Assembly: GCA_026398545.1 (NCBI GenBank) | Contig: JAPLSR010000267.1 | Span: forward strand, 1-33,292 | Direction: 5' to 3' | Length of the DNA stretch: 33,292 nt | Source of the DNA: Candidatus Sumerlaeota bacterium | GTDB lineage: Bacteria > Sumerlaeota > Sumerlaeia > MWCT01 | Shown here: positions 19,273-29,155 of the stretch, piece after piece | Layout: each line of letters starts with the position of its first letter | Numbering within the stretch: position 1 is the stretch's first letter | The notes under the pieces: generated by a model | Database searches by the model: none | Told to the model about the DNA's origin: nothing | Seen by the model: the letters and a program-made list of their open reading frames with translations, nothing else | Program-made: the position numbers and the translations under genes

Positions 19273-20328
19273 ATGGCCAAGAAAACAACCAAACAAACAA
19301 AACCCGCCTCTCGTTTAGAGTTAATTAAGCAGATTGGAAAAGAACGAAATTCTGCTGTGATTTGCTATGTTACGGGAGACAGAGAGAATTTTAATACAAA
19401 AATTGGAGAGGATGTTATTCCGATATTTTTTAGGCATCTTGAGTTAATTAGCAATAGAAATAATATAGATCTATTTCTTTACACCAGAGGCGGAGATATG
19501 GTTGTGCCAATTAGAATAGTAAAATTATTAAAAAGTTATTGTAAGAAATTTAGCGTTCTAGTTCCTTACAGGTCACATAGTGCTGGGACGCTTATCGCCC
19601 TTGGTGCTGATGAAATTGTAATGACTAAATTAGGAGAACTAACACCAGTAGATCCCACAACAGAACACCCATTCAATCCGCAAGATCCAGTAGATAAAAG
19701 GAAAGTTATTCCTATTAGCGTTGAGGATATTACTTCATACTTGCTTTTAGCAAAGGACAAAGGTATGGTTAAAGGAAATAAAATGGCTGAAATCTTCGAT
19801 AATCTTACAAAACATTTATATCCAGACTCTAAACATCTTCATCCCCTAGCGTTAGGAAATGTTTACCGCGCTCAAAGAATGATTAGAATTTTGTCTCAAA
19901 GATTATTAAGTTTACATATGGACATTGAAAAAGAAAGTAGTAAAAAAACCATTGACAAAATTGTTAATGAAATTACCAGCGATATATGTATACATAATTA
20001 TCCTATTTACCGAGATGAAGCAAAAGCATTAGGACTTCCAATAATTATGCCAGAGGCCAAGTTGGGGAAATTGCTATGGGATTTATACGAAAAGTATGCT
20101 GAAGATATGGAACTTAGAAAACAATTTAATCCTTTAGAAATTTTAGGACAAGAAAATGGTAAAAATATAAAATATGGAGCGGCTTATATTGAAAGCGTTG
20201 AGGCACAGGATACTTTTTATTATGATATTCGTATAAATAAAATTATGACTCCCCAAGTACCAGCCCAGCTCCCCTTGCCAGCAATAAATGTAAACGTGGC
20301 AGGTTTTTCTTGGGAAAAAGTGAGGTAA
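19273..20328 (+). CDS. SDH-type (SppA/ClpP-fold) serine protease family protein
   Basis: LFLYTRGGDMVVPIRIVKLLKSYCKKFSVLVPYRSHSAGTLIALGADEIVMTKLGELTPVDPT matches the ClpP/crotonase-like 'serine dehydrogenase proteinase' family core, candidate nucleophile in SHSAGT. Confidence 0.82.
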   Translation: MAKKTTKQTKPASRLELIKQIGKERNSAVICYVTGDRENFNTKIGEDVIPIFFRHLELISNRNNIDLFLYTRGGDMVVPIRIVKLLKSYCKKFSVLVPYRSHSAGTLIALGADEIVMTKLGELTPVDPTTEHPFNPQDPVDKRKVIPISVEDITSYLLLAKDKGMVKGNKMAEIFDNLTKHLYPDSKHLHPLALGNVYRAQRMIRILSQRLLSLHMDIEKESSKKTIDKIVNEITSDICIHNYPIYRDEAKALGLPIIMPEAKLGKLLWDLYEKYAEDMELRKQFNPLEILGQENGKNIKYGAAYIESVEAQDTFYYDIRINKIMTPQVPAQLPLPAINVNVAGFSWEKVR

Positions 20329-20330
20329 TT

Positions 20331-20756
20331 ATGAATACAACAAACACATCAATTATTAGTGAAAACATTGATTACAACCCACAGCAGGTGGATTCGGTTG
20401 GAAGTTTTCCTATTTTTGCTTTTCCAGACTTTCTTCGCATCGTCATACCTTCGAAAGATGATATTTTCAAAAGAAAAACCGAAAAGTTAGAAATTGAAAA
20501 ATTAAACATTCCTAAAGATGTAGATATACTTGAATTTGCTAAAAATTTTTATTTGGACCACAAAGAAGCTTTATTAAAGAAATATAGAAACAGATATGTT
20601 GCTATCCTGAATAATAAAGTTGTTGGCTCCGATAAAGATTTTTCAAAATTAGCCCAGAGAGTTTACGCAAAATATGGTTATCAAACTATTTATATGCCTT
20701 TTGTTGAAATTGAAGAAAGGATAGTAAGAATTACTTCCCCGAGAATTAAAATTTAA
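20331..20756 (+). CDS. DUF5678-like protein
   Basis: C-terminal KKYRNRYVAILNNKVVGSDKDFSKLAQRVYAKYGYQTIYMPFVE matches the YxGxYVAxxxxxVVxxGxDxxEL pattern; ATG 2 nt after the preceding stop. Confidence 0.65.
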   Translation: MNTTNTSIISENIDYNPQQVDSVGSFPIFAFPDFLRIVIPSKDDIFKRKTEKLEIEKLNIPKDVDILEFAKNFYLDHKEALLKKYRNRYVAILNNKVVGSDKDFSKLAQRVYAKYGYQTIYMPFVEIEERIVRITSPRIKI

Positions 20757-20784
20757 TAATTTATGTATGGCTAAATAAAAATCA

Positions 20785-21165
20785 ATGTTAGCTTATCCTT
20801 ACAATACAAACAAATTTAACCCTCCAGCTCCTGTTTTTGAGGTTTCTTTATCTTCTCCAACATCTCAAGGAGAAATTATAAAAATTCCAGCTCTCCTTGA
20901 CTCGGGAGCAGATATAACAGTAATTCCACAGAATGTTGCTCAACAATTACAGCTTAAATATGTAGACGAGATTACGGCGACTGGTTACGACGGGGTTGAA
21001 AAAAAGGCGTTTGTCTATTCAGTAAAAATTATTTTTGATAATTTAGGCGATTTTATAATCAAAGTGATTATCTCGGAAAGAGATTATGTCTTAGTTGGAA
21101 GAGATATACTTAACAAATGGTCTGTGTTTTTAAAAGGACGAAATAAGATTTTTGAAATTAGTTAG
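20785..21165 (+). CDS. Retropepsin-like aspartic protease
   Basis: KIPALLDSGADITVIPQNVAQQL (D-S-G-A-D catalytic loop) and YVLVGRDILNKW (retropepsin-like LxGRDxL). Confidence 0.85.
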   Translation: MLAYPYNTNKFNPPAPVFEVSLSSPTSQGEIIKIPALLDSGADITVIPQNVAQQLQLKYVDEITATGYDGVEKKAFVYSVKIIFDNLGDFIIKVIISERDYVLVGRDILNKWSVFLKGRNKIFEIS

Positions 21166-21209
21166 TTTAATTCGGCGGTTCGCTCGCCAGTTTTGAGCGT
21201 TGGGTGGGT

Positions 21210-21232
21210 GTGCGTCGCCGAAGGCGACGCAC
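21210..21232. repeat. Perfect inverted repeat: GTGCGTCGCC-GAA-GGCGACGCAC
   Basis: 10 bp perfect stem with 3 nt loop read directly; no T-tract follows on the plus strand. Confidence 0.9.
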
Positions 21233-21326
21233 AAGTCAGTCAGGATTTCGTTCAAAATAGGTTCACACCGCGTTCAATAATTGCGACCAGATTAGACATT
21301 TGCCAGCCTGCCGAATATCGAACTAA

Positions 21327-21518
21327 TTAAAATCCCTTTGGACTTTGGAAACAGCGGGGAAAATAGGTAGATATCTATTCTTTCGTCATTTCTTCACGCA
21401 TGCTTACGGTTTCCTTATAGATGAGGCAAAATTAAAACCTTTAATGAACAACATCCCAAACGTTTATTCTGAGTTCAAAGGGGAAATAGATAATTATCTC
21501 ACAAAAATTGAAGGATGA
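21327..21518 (+). pseudogene. Remnant of a HepT-like HEPN ribonuclease gene
   Basis: Frame without ATG: ...GKIGRYLFFRHFFTHAYGFLIDEAKLKPLMNNIPNVYSEFKGEIDNYLTKIEG*; RHFFTH fits the Rx4H motif and the C-terminal pattern of HepT-like proteins. Confidence 0.55.
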
Positions 21519-21575
21519 ACCGACAGTAATTTCAAAGACTTCGCGTAAACGTCAAATATTGCCACAAAATACCAT

Positions 21576-22289
21576 TCATGCGTAATAGCGGTTGTATGTT
21601 TCAGATTGACTTCGTTTTCTGATAAATACCCTGAGCAGGATGATTCCACTGATGAAGCCCGCAATGTGCGCCCAGAAAGCTATCCCACCGACCTGCCCCG
21701 CACCTGACAAGAGCGCCTGAGTCCCGCTCAAGAATTGTAATATGAACCAGAATAATAGGTAAACTACCGCCGGTATCTCGAAGAAGAGTGGGTAAAAGAA
21801 TATTGGCATCAATACGAGGATACGCGCCCCCGGGAACAGGATAAAATACGCACCCATCACTCCGGCGATTGCGCCGCTCGCACCTATGGTCGGGATGGGG
21901 GAGGAATGATATAGAACCATGTTTGCAGCACTGGCAATCAGTCCGCACAAAATGTAAAATATAGGGAAACGGAAATGTCCCATACGGTCTTCCACATTAT
22001 CCCCGAAAATCCAGAGCGCCCACATGTTTGCAATGAGGTGGAACCAGCCGCCGTGCAGAAACATGGAGGTGAAAAGCGGCAGGGGCGTCCGATGCGGATA
22101 GCCCATATACTCAGCCCAGCCGGGACGGAAAAATCTCGCCGGCACCACGCCCCACACATACAGGAATCGGTTCAGCGCATTTGGCGGCAGGTTCAACTGG
22201 TAAATAAAGACCAGCACATTTGCAATGATGATAATGACAGTCATCACCGGCGCATGTCTTGACTTGATGGTGTCCTTAATAGGAATCAT
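21576..22289 (-). CDS. Rhomboid family intramembrane serine protease
   Basis: FHLIANMWALWIFGDNVED, PTIGASGAIAGVMGAY, FWAHIAGFISG: catalytic GxSG and His with rhomboid topology. Confidence 0.95.
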   Translation of the reverse strand: MIPIKDTIKSRHAPVMTVIIIIANVLVFIYQLNLPPNALNRFLYVWGVVPARFFRPGWAEYMGYPHRTPLPLFTSMFLHGGWFHLIANMWALWIFGDNVEDRMGHFRFPIFYILCGLIASAANMVLYHSSPIPTIGASGAIAGVMGAYFILFPGARILVLMPIFFYPLFFEIPAVVYLLFWFILQFLSGTQALLSGAGQVGGIAFWAHIAGFISGIILLRVFIRKRSQSETYNRYYA

Positions 22290-22439
22290 GGGTTAGATGC
22301 CCCTGTTTAGAATCCGATATAATTCCATATTAAAAAAATCGCCGGGTGCAATAAAAAAAGTCTTGCACATATCATACGGGTTTATTAATACAGGCGATAA
22401 ATCGGGTTTGAGTTTTGGCAAATAGTCGGGGGTGAACAA

Positions 22440-23216
22440 ATGGAGGTTCAGTTTCCAGAATCACAGGTTTTCAAATCCTCGCAAGCCAAGATTAGCTGGG
22501 CGCAGAATCTTGCGCTGAGGCATTTTAATCTGCCCGTTGTGCCTGTGTGCCAGACGGATGACATCTCCTGCGGACTCTGCTGCCTGCGCATGGTCATGCT
22601 TTATCACGGGAAGGATGTCACTCTGGAACACCTGAAAGAGATAATGCCTCCGCATCAGGAAATTGGGCTTTATGACTCCCAGGTCGGGCTTGCGGCAATG
22701 AAACTGGGCTTCACCGTCACCATCTTTTCGTATAACTACAGGATCTTTCACCCGCTCTGGAACCATCTCGATAGTGAGGAACTTATTCAAAAACTTCAAT
22801 TGAAAAAGAGGATTGATAATTCACCTCAACTTGCCTTTCCAGTGGAAAGCTATATTGAGTTTTTGAAGGGCGGCGGAAACCTCTTATTTTATCCCCTCTC
22901 CAAGGAAATGGTGCTTGCACATTTCGACCATGAACTTCCCCTCATCGTGGCGCTTGACATGAGTTTCCTGTATGACTGCGCTGACTTTCAGGATGAAATT
23001 ACCAACTCCCGCCCCACCCATTTTGTCGTCCTGCATGGGTATGACCTCGGGCGTAACACATTTGATGTCACCGACCCCTGGTATAACATCCCCTTCCCGC
23101 ATGAAAACGGACATTATCTCCTCGATGCCGACCGAATCATCAATGCCATCATGATAGCCCAGGACAAGCACGACTCCGCCGTGATTGTCATCCAGAAAAA
23201 GGCGGAAAGTCCTTGA
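22440..23216 (+). CDS. C39-like (papain-fold) cysteine peptidase family protein, stand-alone
   Basis: PVCQTDDISCGLCCLRMVMLYHGKDVTLEHLKE (Q...CG..C), PTHFVVLHGYD (His), VTDPW (Asp); no TM or ABC segment. Confidence 0.75.
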   Translation: MEVQFPESQVFKSSQAKISWAQNLALRHFNLPVVPVCQTDDISCGLCCLRMVMLYHGKDVTLEHLKEIMPPHQEIGLYDSQVGLAAMKLGFTVTIFSYNYRIFHPLWNHLDSEELIQKLQLKKRIDNSPQLAFPVESYIEFLKGGGNLLFYPLSKEMVLAHFDHELPLIVALDMSFLYDCADFQDEITNSRPTHFVVLHGYDLGRNTFDVTDPWYNIPFPHENGHYLLDADRIINAIMIAQDKHDSAVIVIQKKAESP

Positions 23217-23365
23217 TTATCCTCGTAACGCGCAATTGAATATTATCGGTTGACAAACAGTGACTTCCACATAGGATTTCATATACGAACGGATGTATGG
23301 AAAAGGATGCTGAAAATTAAAATACTTTTATCACAAGCCATTGTGGAATTTTCTGAAGGGGTTGA

Positions 23366-24577
23366 GTGAATATGAGCAAAACGAAGGGGATTGTGGTTGC
23401 ATTTTTTATTATTGCTGTGCTGGTGGCATTGTCAGTGGGGGGGGCTTATCTTGTGACTGCCGCAAGGCAGAAAAAGGCGATGAATGAGCTCCAGAACGCC
23501 AAAGACCTCCTCGCCAACCAGAAGACGGAAGTCGCTTTCAAACTCCTGAAGGAACATATTGTCAGGTATCCAAAAGGTCCCACAACGGCGGAAGCCCTTT
23601 TCCTGTTGGGAAAAATCCAGCTTGACGAGAAGCCCGATTCCCCCGATGCCATCGCCCTCTTTGAGCGCATCCTCAATGATTTCCCCAATTCACCTTACTC
23701 CGGACAGGCGATGTATTACAAGACCCTCAGCCTGCTCAATGAGCGACCCTTCAAGGAGGAGACCATAACCATTTTTGAGCAATTGACTAAAAATCCGGAG
23801 AGGAATAAGCAGGCGGCGTCTGTGGCGGAGTTCGGGCTTGCACTCGATGAACTTGATTCAAGAAACCCCTCTCAGGCAAAATCCAGAATGGATGCACTCC
23901 TTGAGCGCACTATCCCCAATGAACTTTGCTCACGCATCGAGGATGCCCTTGGCGAACTCAATCTCCGCATGCTCTTTTCCCAGGAGTTGTATGGCGATGA
24001 CCAGACACATGAGATGAAAACGGGTGAATACCTTTATAATCTTGCCAGGAAATACCACGTCACTCTGGAGCTCCTGATGAAAGCCAATAATATAACCGAC
24101 CCCAAACGGATGCAGACCGGGCAGAAGCTCAAGGTCCCCAAGGTCTCCTTCAGTATTGTTGTGGATAAAAATACAAACACCCTTACACTCCTTAACGATG
24201 GCAAATTCTTCAAGAAATACCGCGTGAGGACGGGCGCTTATGAAAACCAGACCCCCGTCGGGGAGTATAAAATCCAGAACAAAAAGATTAACCCCGCATG
24301 GGTGAATCCGCGCACACTCAAGATGTATAAGGGTGGTGACCCGGAAAATGAACTGGGCAACCGCTGGTTGTCCTTCAAGGATGACAGGCTTGGCATTCAT
24401 GGCACCATCAAGCCTGAGACAATCGGTTATTATTCTTCCTATGGCTGCATCGGGATGTACAAGGCGGAAGTTGAAGAACTTTACGACCTCATCACTGTGG
24501 GGACTCCCCTCAAGATTGTGGGGCAGATGAATCCCAAGATTGTCGAAAAATCCAAGGCGCTCGGGTTCAGAGATTGA
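23366..24577 (+). CDS. TPR-like + LysM + L,D-transpeptidase (YkuD) protein
   Basis: N-terminal TM; TPR-like repeats; GEYLYNLARKYHVTLELLMKANNITDPKRMQTGQKLKVP (LysM); LGIHGTIKPETIGYYSSYGCIGMYKAEVEELYDLITVGTPLKI (YkuD). Confidence 0.92.
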   Translation: MNMSKTKGIVVAFFIIAVLVALSVGGAYLVTAARQKKAMNELQNAKDLLANQKTEVAFKLLKEHIVRYPKGPTTAEALFLLGKIQLDEKPDSPDAIALFERILNDFPNSPYSGQAMYYKTLSLLNERPFKEETITIFEQLTKNPERNKQAASVAEFGLALDELDSRNPSQAKSRMDALLERTIPNELCSRIEDALGELNLRMLFSQELYGDDQTHEMKTGEYLYNLARKYHVTLELLMKANNITDPKRMQTGQKLKVPKVSFSIVVDKNTNTLTLLNDGKFFKKYRVRTGAYENQTPVGEYKIQNKKINPAWVNPRTLKMYKGGDPENELGNRWLSFKDDRLGIHGTIKPETIGYYSSYGCIGMYKAEVEELYDLITVGTPLKIVGQMNPKIVEKSKALGFRD

Positions 24578-24643
24578 GGATTTGGAACGGATGCACATTC
24601 TGGAGTGTGACACAATATCCCTATACCTGATGGTTGACTCTTT

Positions 24644-25444
24644 ATGAATGATATGAGAATCATCTGTATCATACCTGCGCGTTACGCCTCAACCCGTTTT
24701 CCGGGGAAACCGCTTGCCCCGCTTTGCGGCAAGCCCATGATTCAGTGGGTTTATGAGTGCGCAAGGTCGGCGCGCATGGTCCAGAAGGCTTATGTCGCAA
24801 CGGATGACCGCCGCATCCATGATGCCGTCAGCGCCTTTGGCGGTAACGCCGTGATGACTTCCGGCAATTATCAGTCCGGCACTGACCGCATTGCGGATGT
24901 GGTGAAGAATATGGAGTGTGACATTGTTGTGAATCTCCAGGGGGATGAACCTGCCATGAACCCCGAGACCATCGACCTTGCGGTGAAGGCGCTCATTAGC
25001 GACCCCGTATGTGACATCTCCACCGCCATGGTCAGGATAAGGGATGAAAATATTTATCTCTCGCCAAATGTTGTAAAGGTGGTCTGTTCCCTTGACGGAC
25101 AGGCTTTATATTTTTCCCGTTCCCCGATTCCCTCCCGCGCACGTGCCGGAGGAAAGACGGAATATGAGCGCTTCTTCGGATACAAACACCTTGGACTTTA
25201 TGTTTACCGGAAGGACGCCCTTCTATCATTTCCCACCCTGCAACCCACATTTCTTGAAAAACTGGAATGTCTGGAGCAACTTCGCTTCCTTGAATATCAT
25301 TACAAAATCAAGGTGGTGGAAACCCCTCACGACTCCATCGGTGTGGACACTCCGGAAGACCTGAAGGCGCTGGAGGCGCGCATAAAAGGCGGATGCGGGG
25401 ATGATGTGTGCGGACAGGGAAGAAAGGTTTCATCGCATGATTGA
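24644..25444 (+). CDS. kdsB: 3-deoxy-manno-octulosonate cytidylyltransferase
   Basis: IPARYASTRFPGKPLAPLCGKPMIQWVYE, VNLQGDEPAMNPETID, YFSRSPIPSRARAG, HLGLYVYRKDAL. Confidence 0.96.
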   Translation: MNDMRIICIIPARYASTRFPGKPLAPLCGKPMIQWVYECARSARMVQKAYVATDDRRIHDAVSAFGGNAVMTSGNYQSGTDRIADVVKNMECDIVVNLQGDEPAMNPETIDLAVKALISDPVCDISTAMVRIRDENIYLSPNVVKVVCSLDGQALYFSRSPIPSRARAGGKTEYERFFGYKHLGLYVYRKDALLSFPTLQPTFLEKLECLEQLRFLEYHYKIKVVETPHDSIGVDTPEDLKALEARIKGGCGDDVCGQGRKVSSHD

Positions 25445-27061
<1,617 letters not shown>

Positions 27062-27213
27062 AGAAGGCATGTAACAAACTATTGACAGTCATGCCGGTGG
27101 TTGTTTAAATTTATACTGAATTTGAGGGTTGAGCAATTTTTTTATCCGGTCATTTCCTAAATGAGCAAATACTCAAATCCTCAAATTCTCAAATCTCAGG
27201 TGAGGGGTTACAC

Positions 27214-28341
27214 ATGATGCGATGGATTGTCCTTCTGGGCGGTGTCCTTATTCTGCTTTTTGCTCAGGCGTATGCAAGGGATATGAAGCCACTCGAAGGT
27301 GGCGACCTGATTGTTATGGAGCGTGAGATGGATGCCCCCAGTCGCCAGGAGGGGATGGATATCGCCGCACGGGATGCCGTACAGAGTTGTGTTGGTCGGG
27401 TCTATTATTCCGAGCAGATTGTCATAGCCCGTCCGCTGCTTGAAAAATATATCGATAGTTATTACAAGAAATATATCTTTACCGTTGTTGTGGATTCTCA
27501 AAAGCAGATTGGTGACAGAATTCATCTCACACTGAAGGTTTTTGTCAACTATACCCGGCTTCTCAAGGACCTTGAGGAGAAACGATTTTTCTTCAGACCG
27601 AATGTGCGTCCCCTGTTTATTGTCTTTCTAAAGGAGACGTTGGATAATGAGTCAGCCACATATAAGGATGGATGGGAGACTGTCCGCAGCTCCTGGAGAG
27701 ACCTCACAGGTCAGCGCCTGCCGGAGACTGAAATAACCGCCCCAATGTCCAATGTGAATGTGGTGGGCCCCCCCTCCCTGCTGGCAGAGGCAATCAGGAG
27801 CGCACAGAAAAACGGCGCGGAGATTATCATCACCGGTGAGTCATCCACGGTGCGTGAAAAGAGGGAGGAAATATATTACGACACTTATGCCTTTTATCGC
27901 ACCAATGTTACCCTGAAAATCATTCGTGCCGATACGGGGAGTATTCTGGATGAGGCAACGGCGACCAGCCTTGCCGGCAGCACCATGCAGAGCCAGGCAA
28001 TAAATCTCTCCATCGTCAACGCTGTCAGAAAGGCGGTTTTCCAGCTGGCGGAATATTATCAGAGTAACTGGGACAAAATTGTCCGCAACAAAGGAGATTA
28101 TCTCCTGATGTTCACCGGCGTCTCCGATGAAAAACTGGAACTGATTAAAAAGAGACTTTCCTCCCTTGATGAATCGGCGGCGGTATATGTCAAAAGCTTT
28201 TATGCCGATACGGCGGTTGTGAACCTCGTTTATAAAGGGAACCGTCAACTGCTCAAGGATGCCATCGAAGGCTCATCCTATCCACGGATGCATATCATCA
28301 AGGAGGAAGGCAGCAATTTCGAAGTGCAGATAAAGAATTGA
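27214..28341 (+). CDS. Secreted/periplasmic protein with FlgT-like or LPP20-like organisation, function unknown
   Basis: Signal peptide MMRWIVLLGGVLILLFAQAYA; RQEGMDIAARDAVQSCVGRVYYSEQIV... followed by repeated alpha/beta modules resembles FlgT-type proteins. Confidence 0.5.
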   Translation: MMRWIVLLGGVLILLFAQAYARDMKPLEGGDLIVMEREMDAPSRQEGMDIAARDAVQSCVGRVYYSEQIVIARPLLEKYIDSYYKKYIFTVVVDSQKQIGDRIHLTLKVFVNYTRLLKDLEEKRFFFRPNVRPLFIVFLKETLDNESATYKDGWETVRSSWRDLTGQRLPETEITAPMSNVNVVGPPSLLAEAIRSAQKNGAEIIITGESSTVREKREEIYYDTYAFYRTNVTLKIIRADTGSILDEATATSLAGSTMQSQAINLSIVNAVRKAVFQLAEYYQSNWDKIVRNKGDYLLMFTGVSDEKLELIKKRLSSLDESAAVYVKSFYADTAVVNLVYKGNRQLLKDAIEGSSYPRMHIIKEEGSNFEVQIKN

Positions 28342-28349
28342 ACAATTTC

Positions 28350-29110
28350 TCAGTATCTGATATTATCGATTAATCGCGTTTTGCCGAACCGGGCGGCAAT
28401 GGCGATGAGTGTATCATCCTTTTTCACCATGTTCATGCCTTCAAGGCTTTCCATTGAGACAATCTCAACATAATCAATACGTCCGTGTTTTGTCTTTTCA
28501 ATCTCGCCGCGGATGAATTGTTTCAAGATTGCGGCGTCAGTTATGCCCTCTTTAATAATCATGCGTTTTGCCTGAGATAGTGAGCGGGAGAGGATGATCG
28601 CCTCCTCCTTTTCCTCCGGCGTCAGATATATGTTGCGCGAGCTCATGGCGAGTCCGGTTGCACAATGTTGAACAATTTCAGCACAATAGTGGCGACGCCG
28701 CGGAAGTGGGTCGGGCGCGTGGCACCGCAGAGAATATTCCCCCAGCCCTCCACCTCAACATAGGTGCGGCAGCCCTCCGGATACATGTCATTTTTATCCG
28801 GCGCGAACATGACATCCACCGACACGCCTTCCGCCATGCGGCAGTCCCGTTCAAAATCGCGCGGATATGCGGCGAAGTCCTCACCGGGCGCAAATTGGGT
28901 TGGATTGACAAAATTGCTGACAACCACAAGGTCGGCGTGTTTGCGGGCAAGACGCATGAGGGAAAGGTGCCCTTCGTGCAGAAATCCCATCGTTGGCACA
29001 AGTCCGATGCGCTGTCCCTTTCGTTTTGCCGAGAGGGCGAATTTCTGCATCCCGGATGGATTTCTGATAATTTCCATGTTTTTACCGCCTTTTCGTGAAT
29101 CAGGCTTCAC
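28350..29110 (-). pseudogene. panC: Pantothenate synthetase with internal out-of-frame deletion
   Basis: ORF 28643-29110 ends ...RGVATIVLKLFNIVQPDSP*; ORF 28350-28646 starts MSSRNIYLTPEEKEEA...; in intact PanC about 38 residues including FGxKDxQQ lie between QPD and GLAxSSRN. Confidence 0.85.
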
Positions 29111-29155
29111 ACATGGTTAATTCTAAAATCTTTTTTTGAATGAACGGGCTCTATT

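Noticed and set aside
21172-21215. Possible integron attC site (CGTTGGGTG resembles GTTRRRY)
   Set aside because: No matching RYYYAAC partner or proper attC imperfect stem upstream and no integrase in the window.
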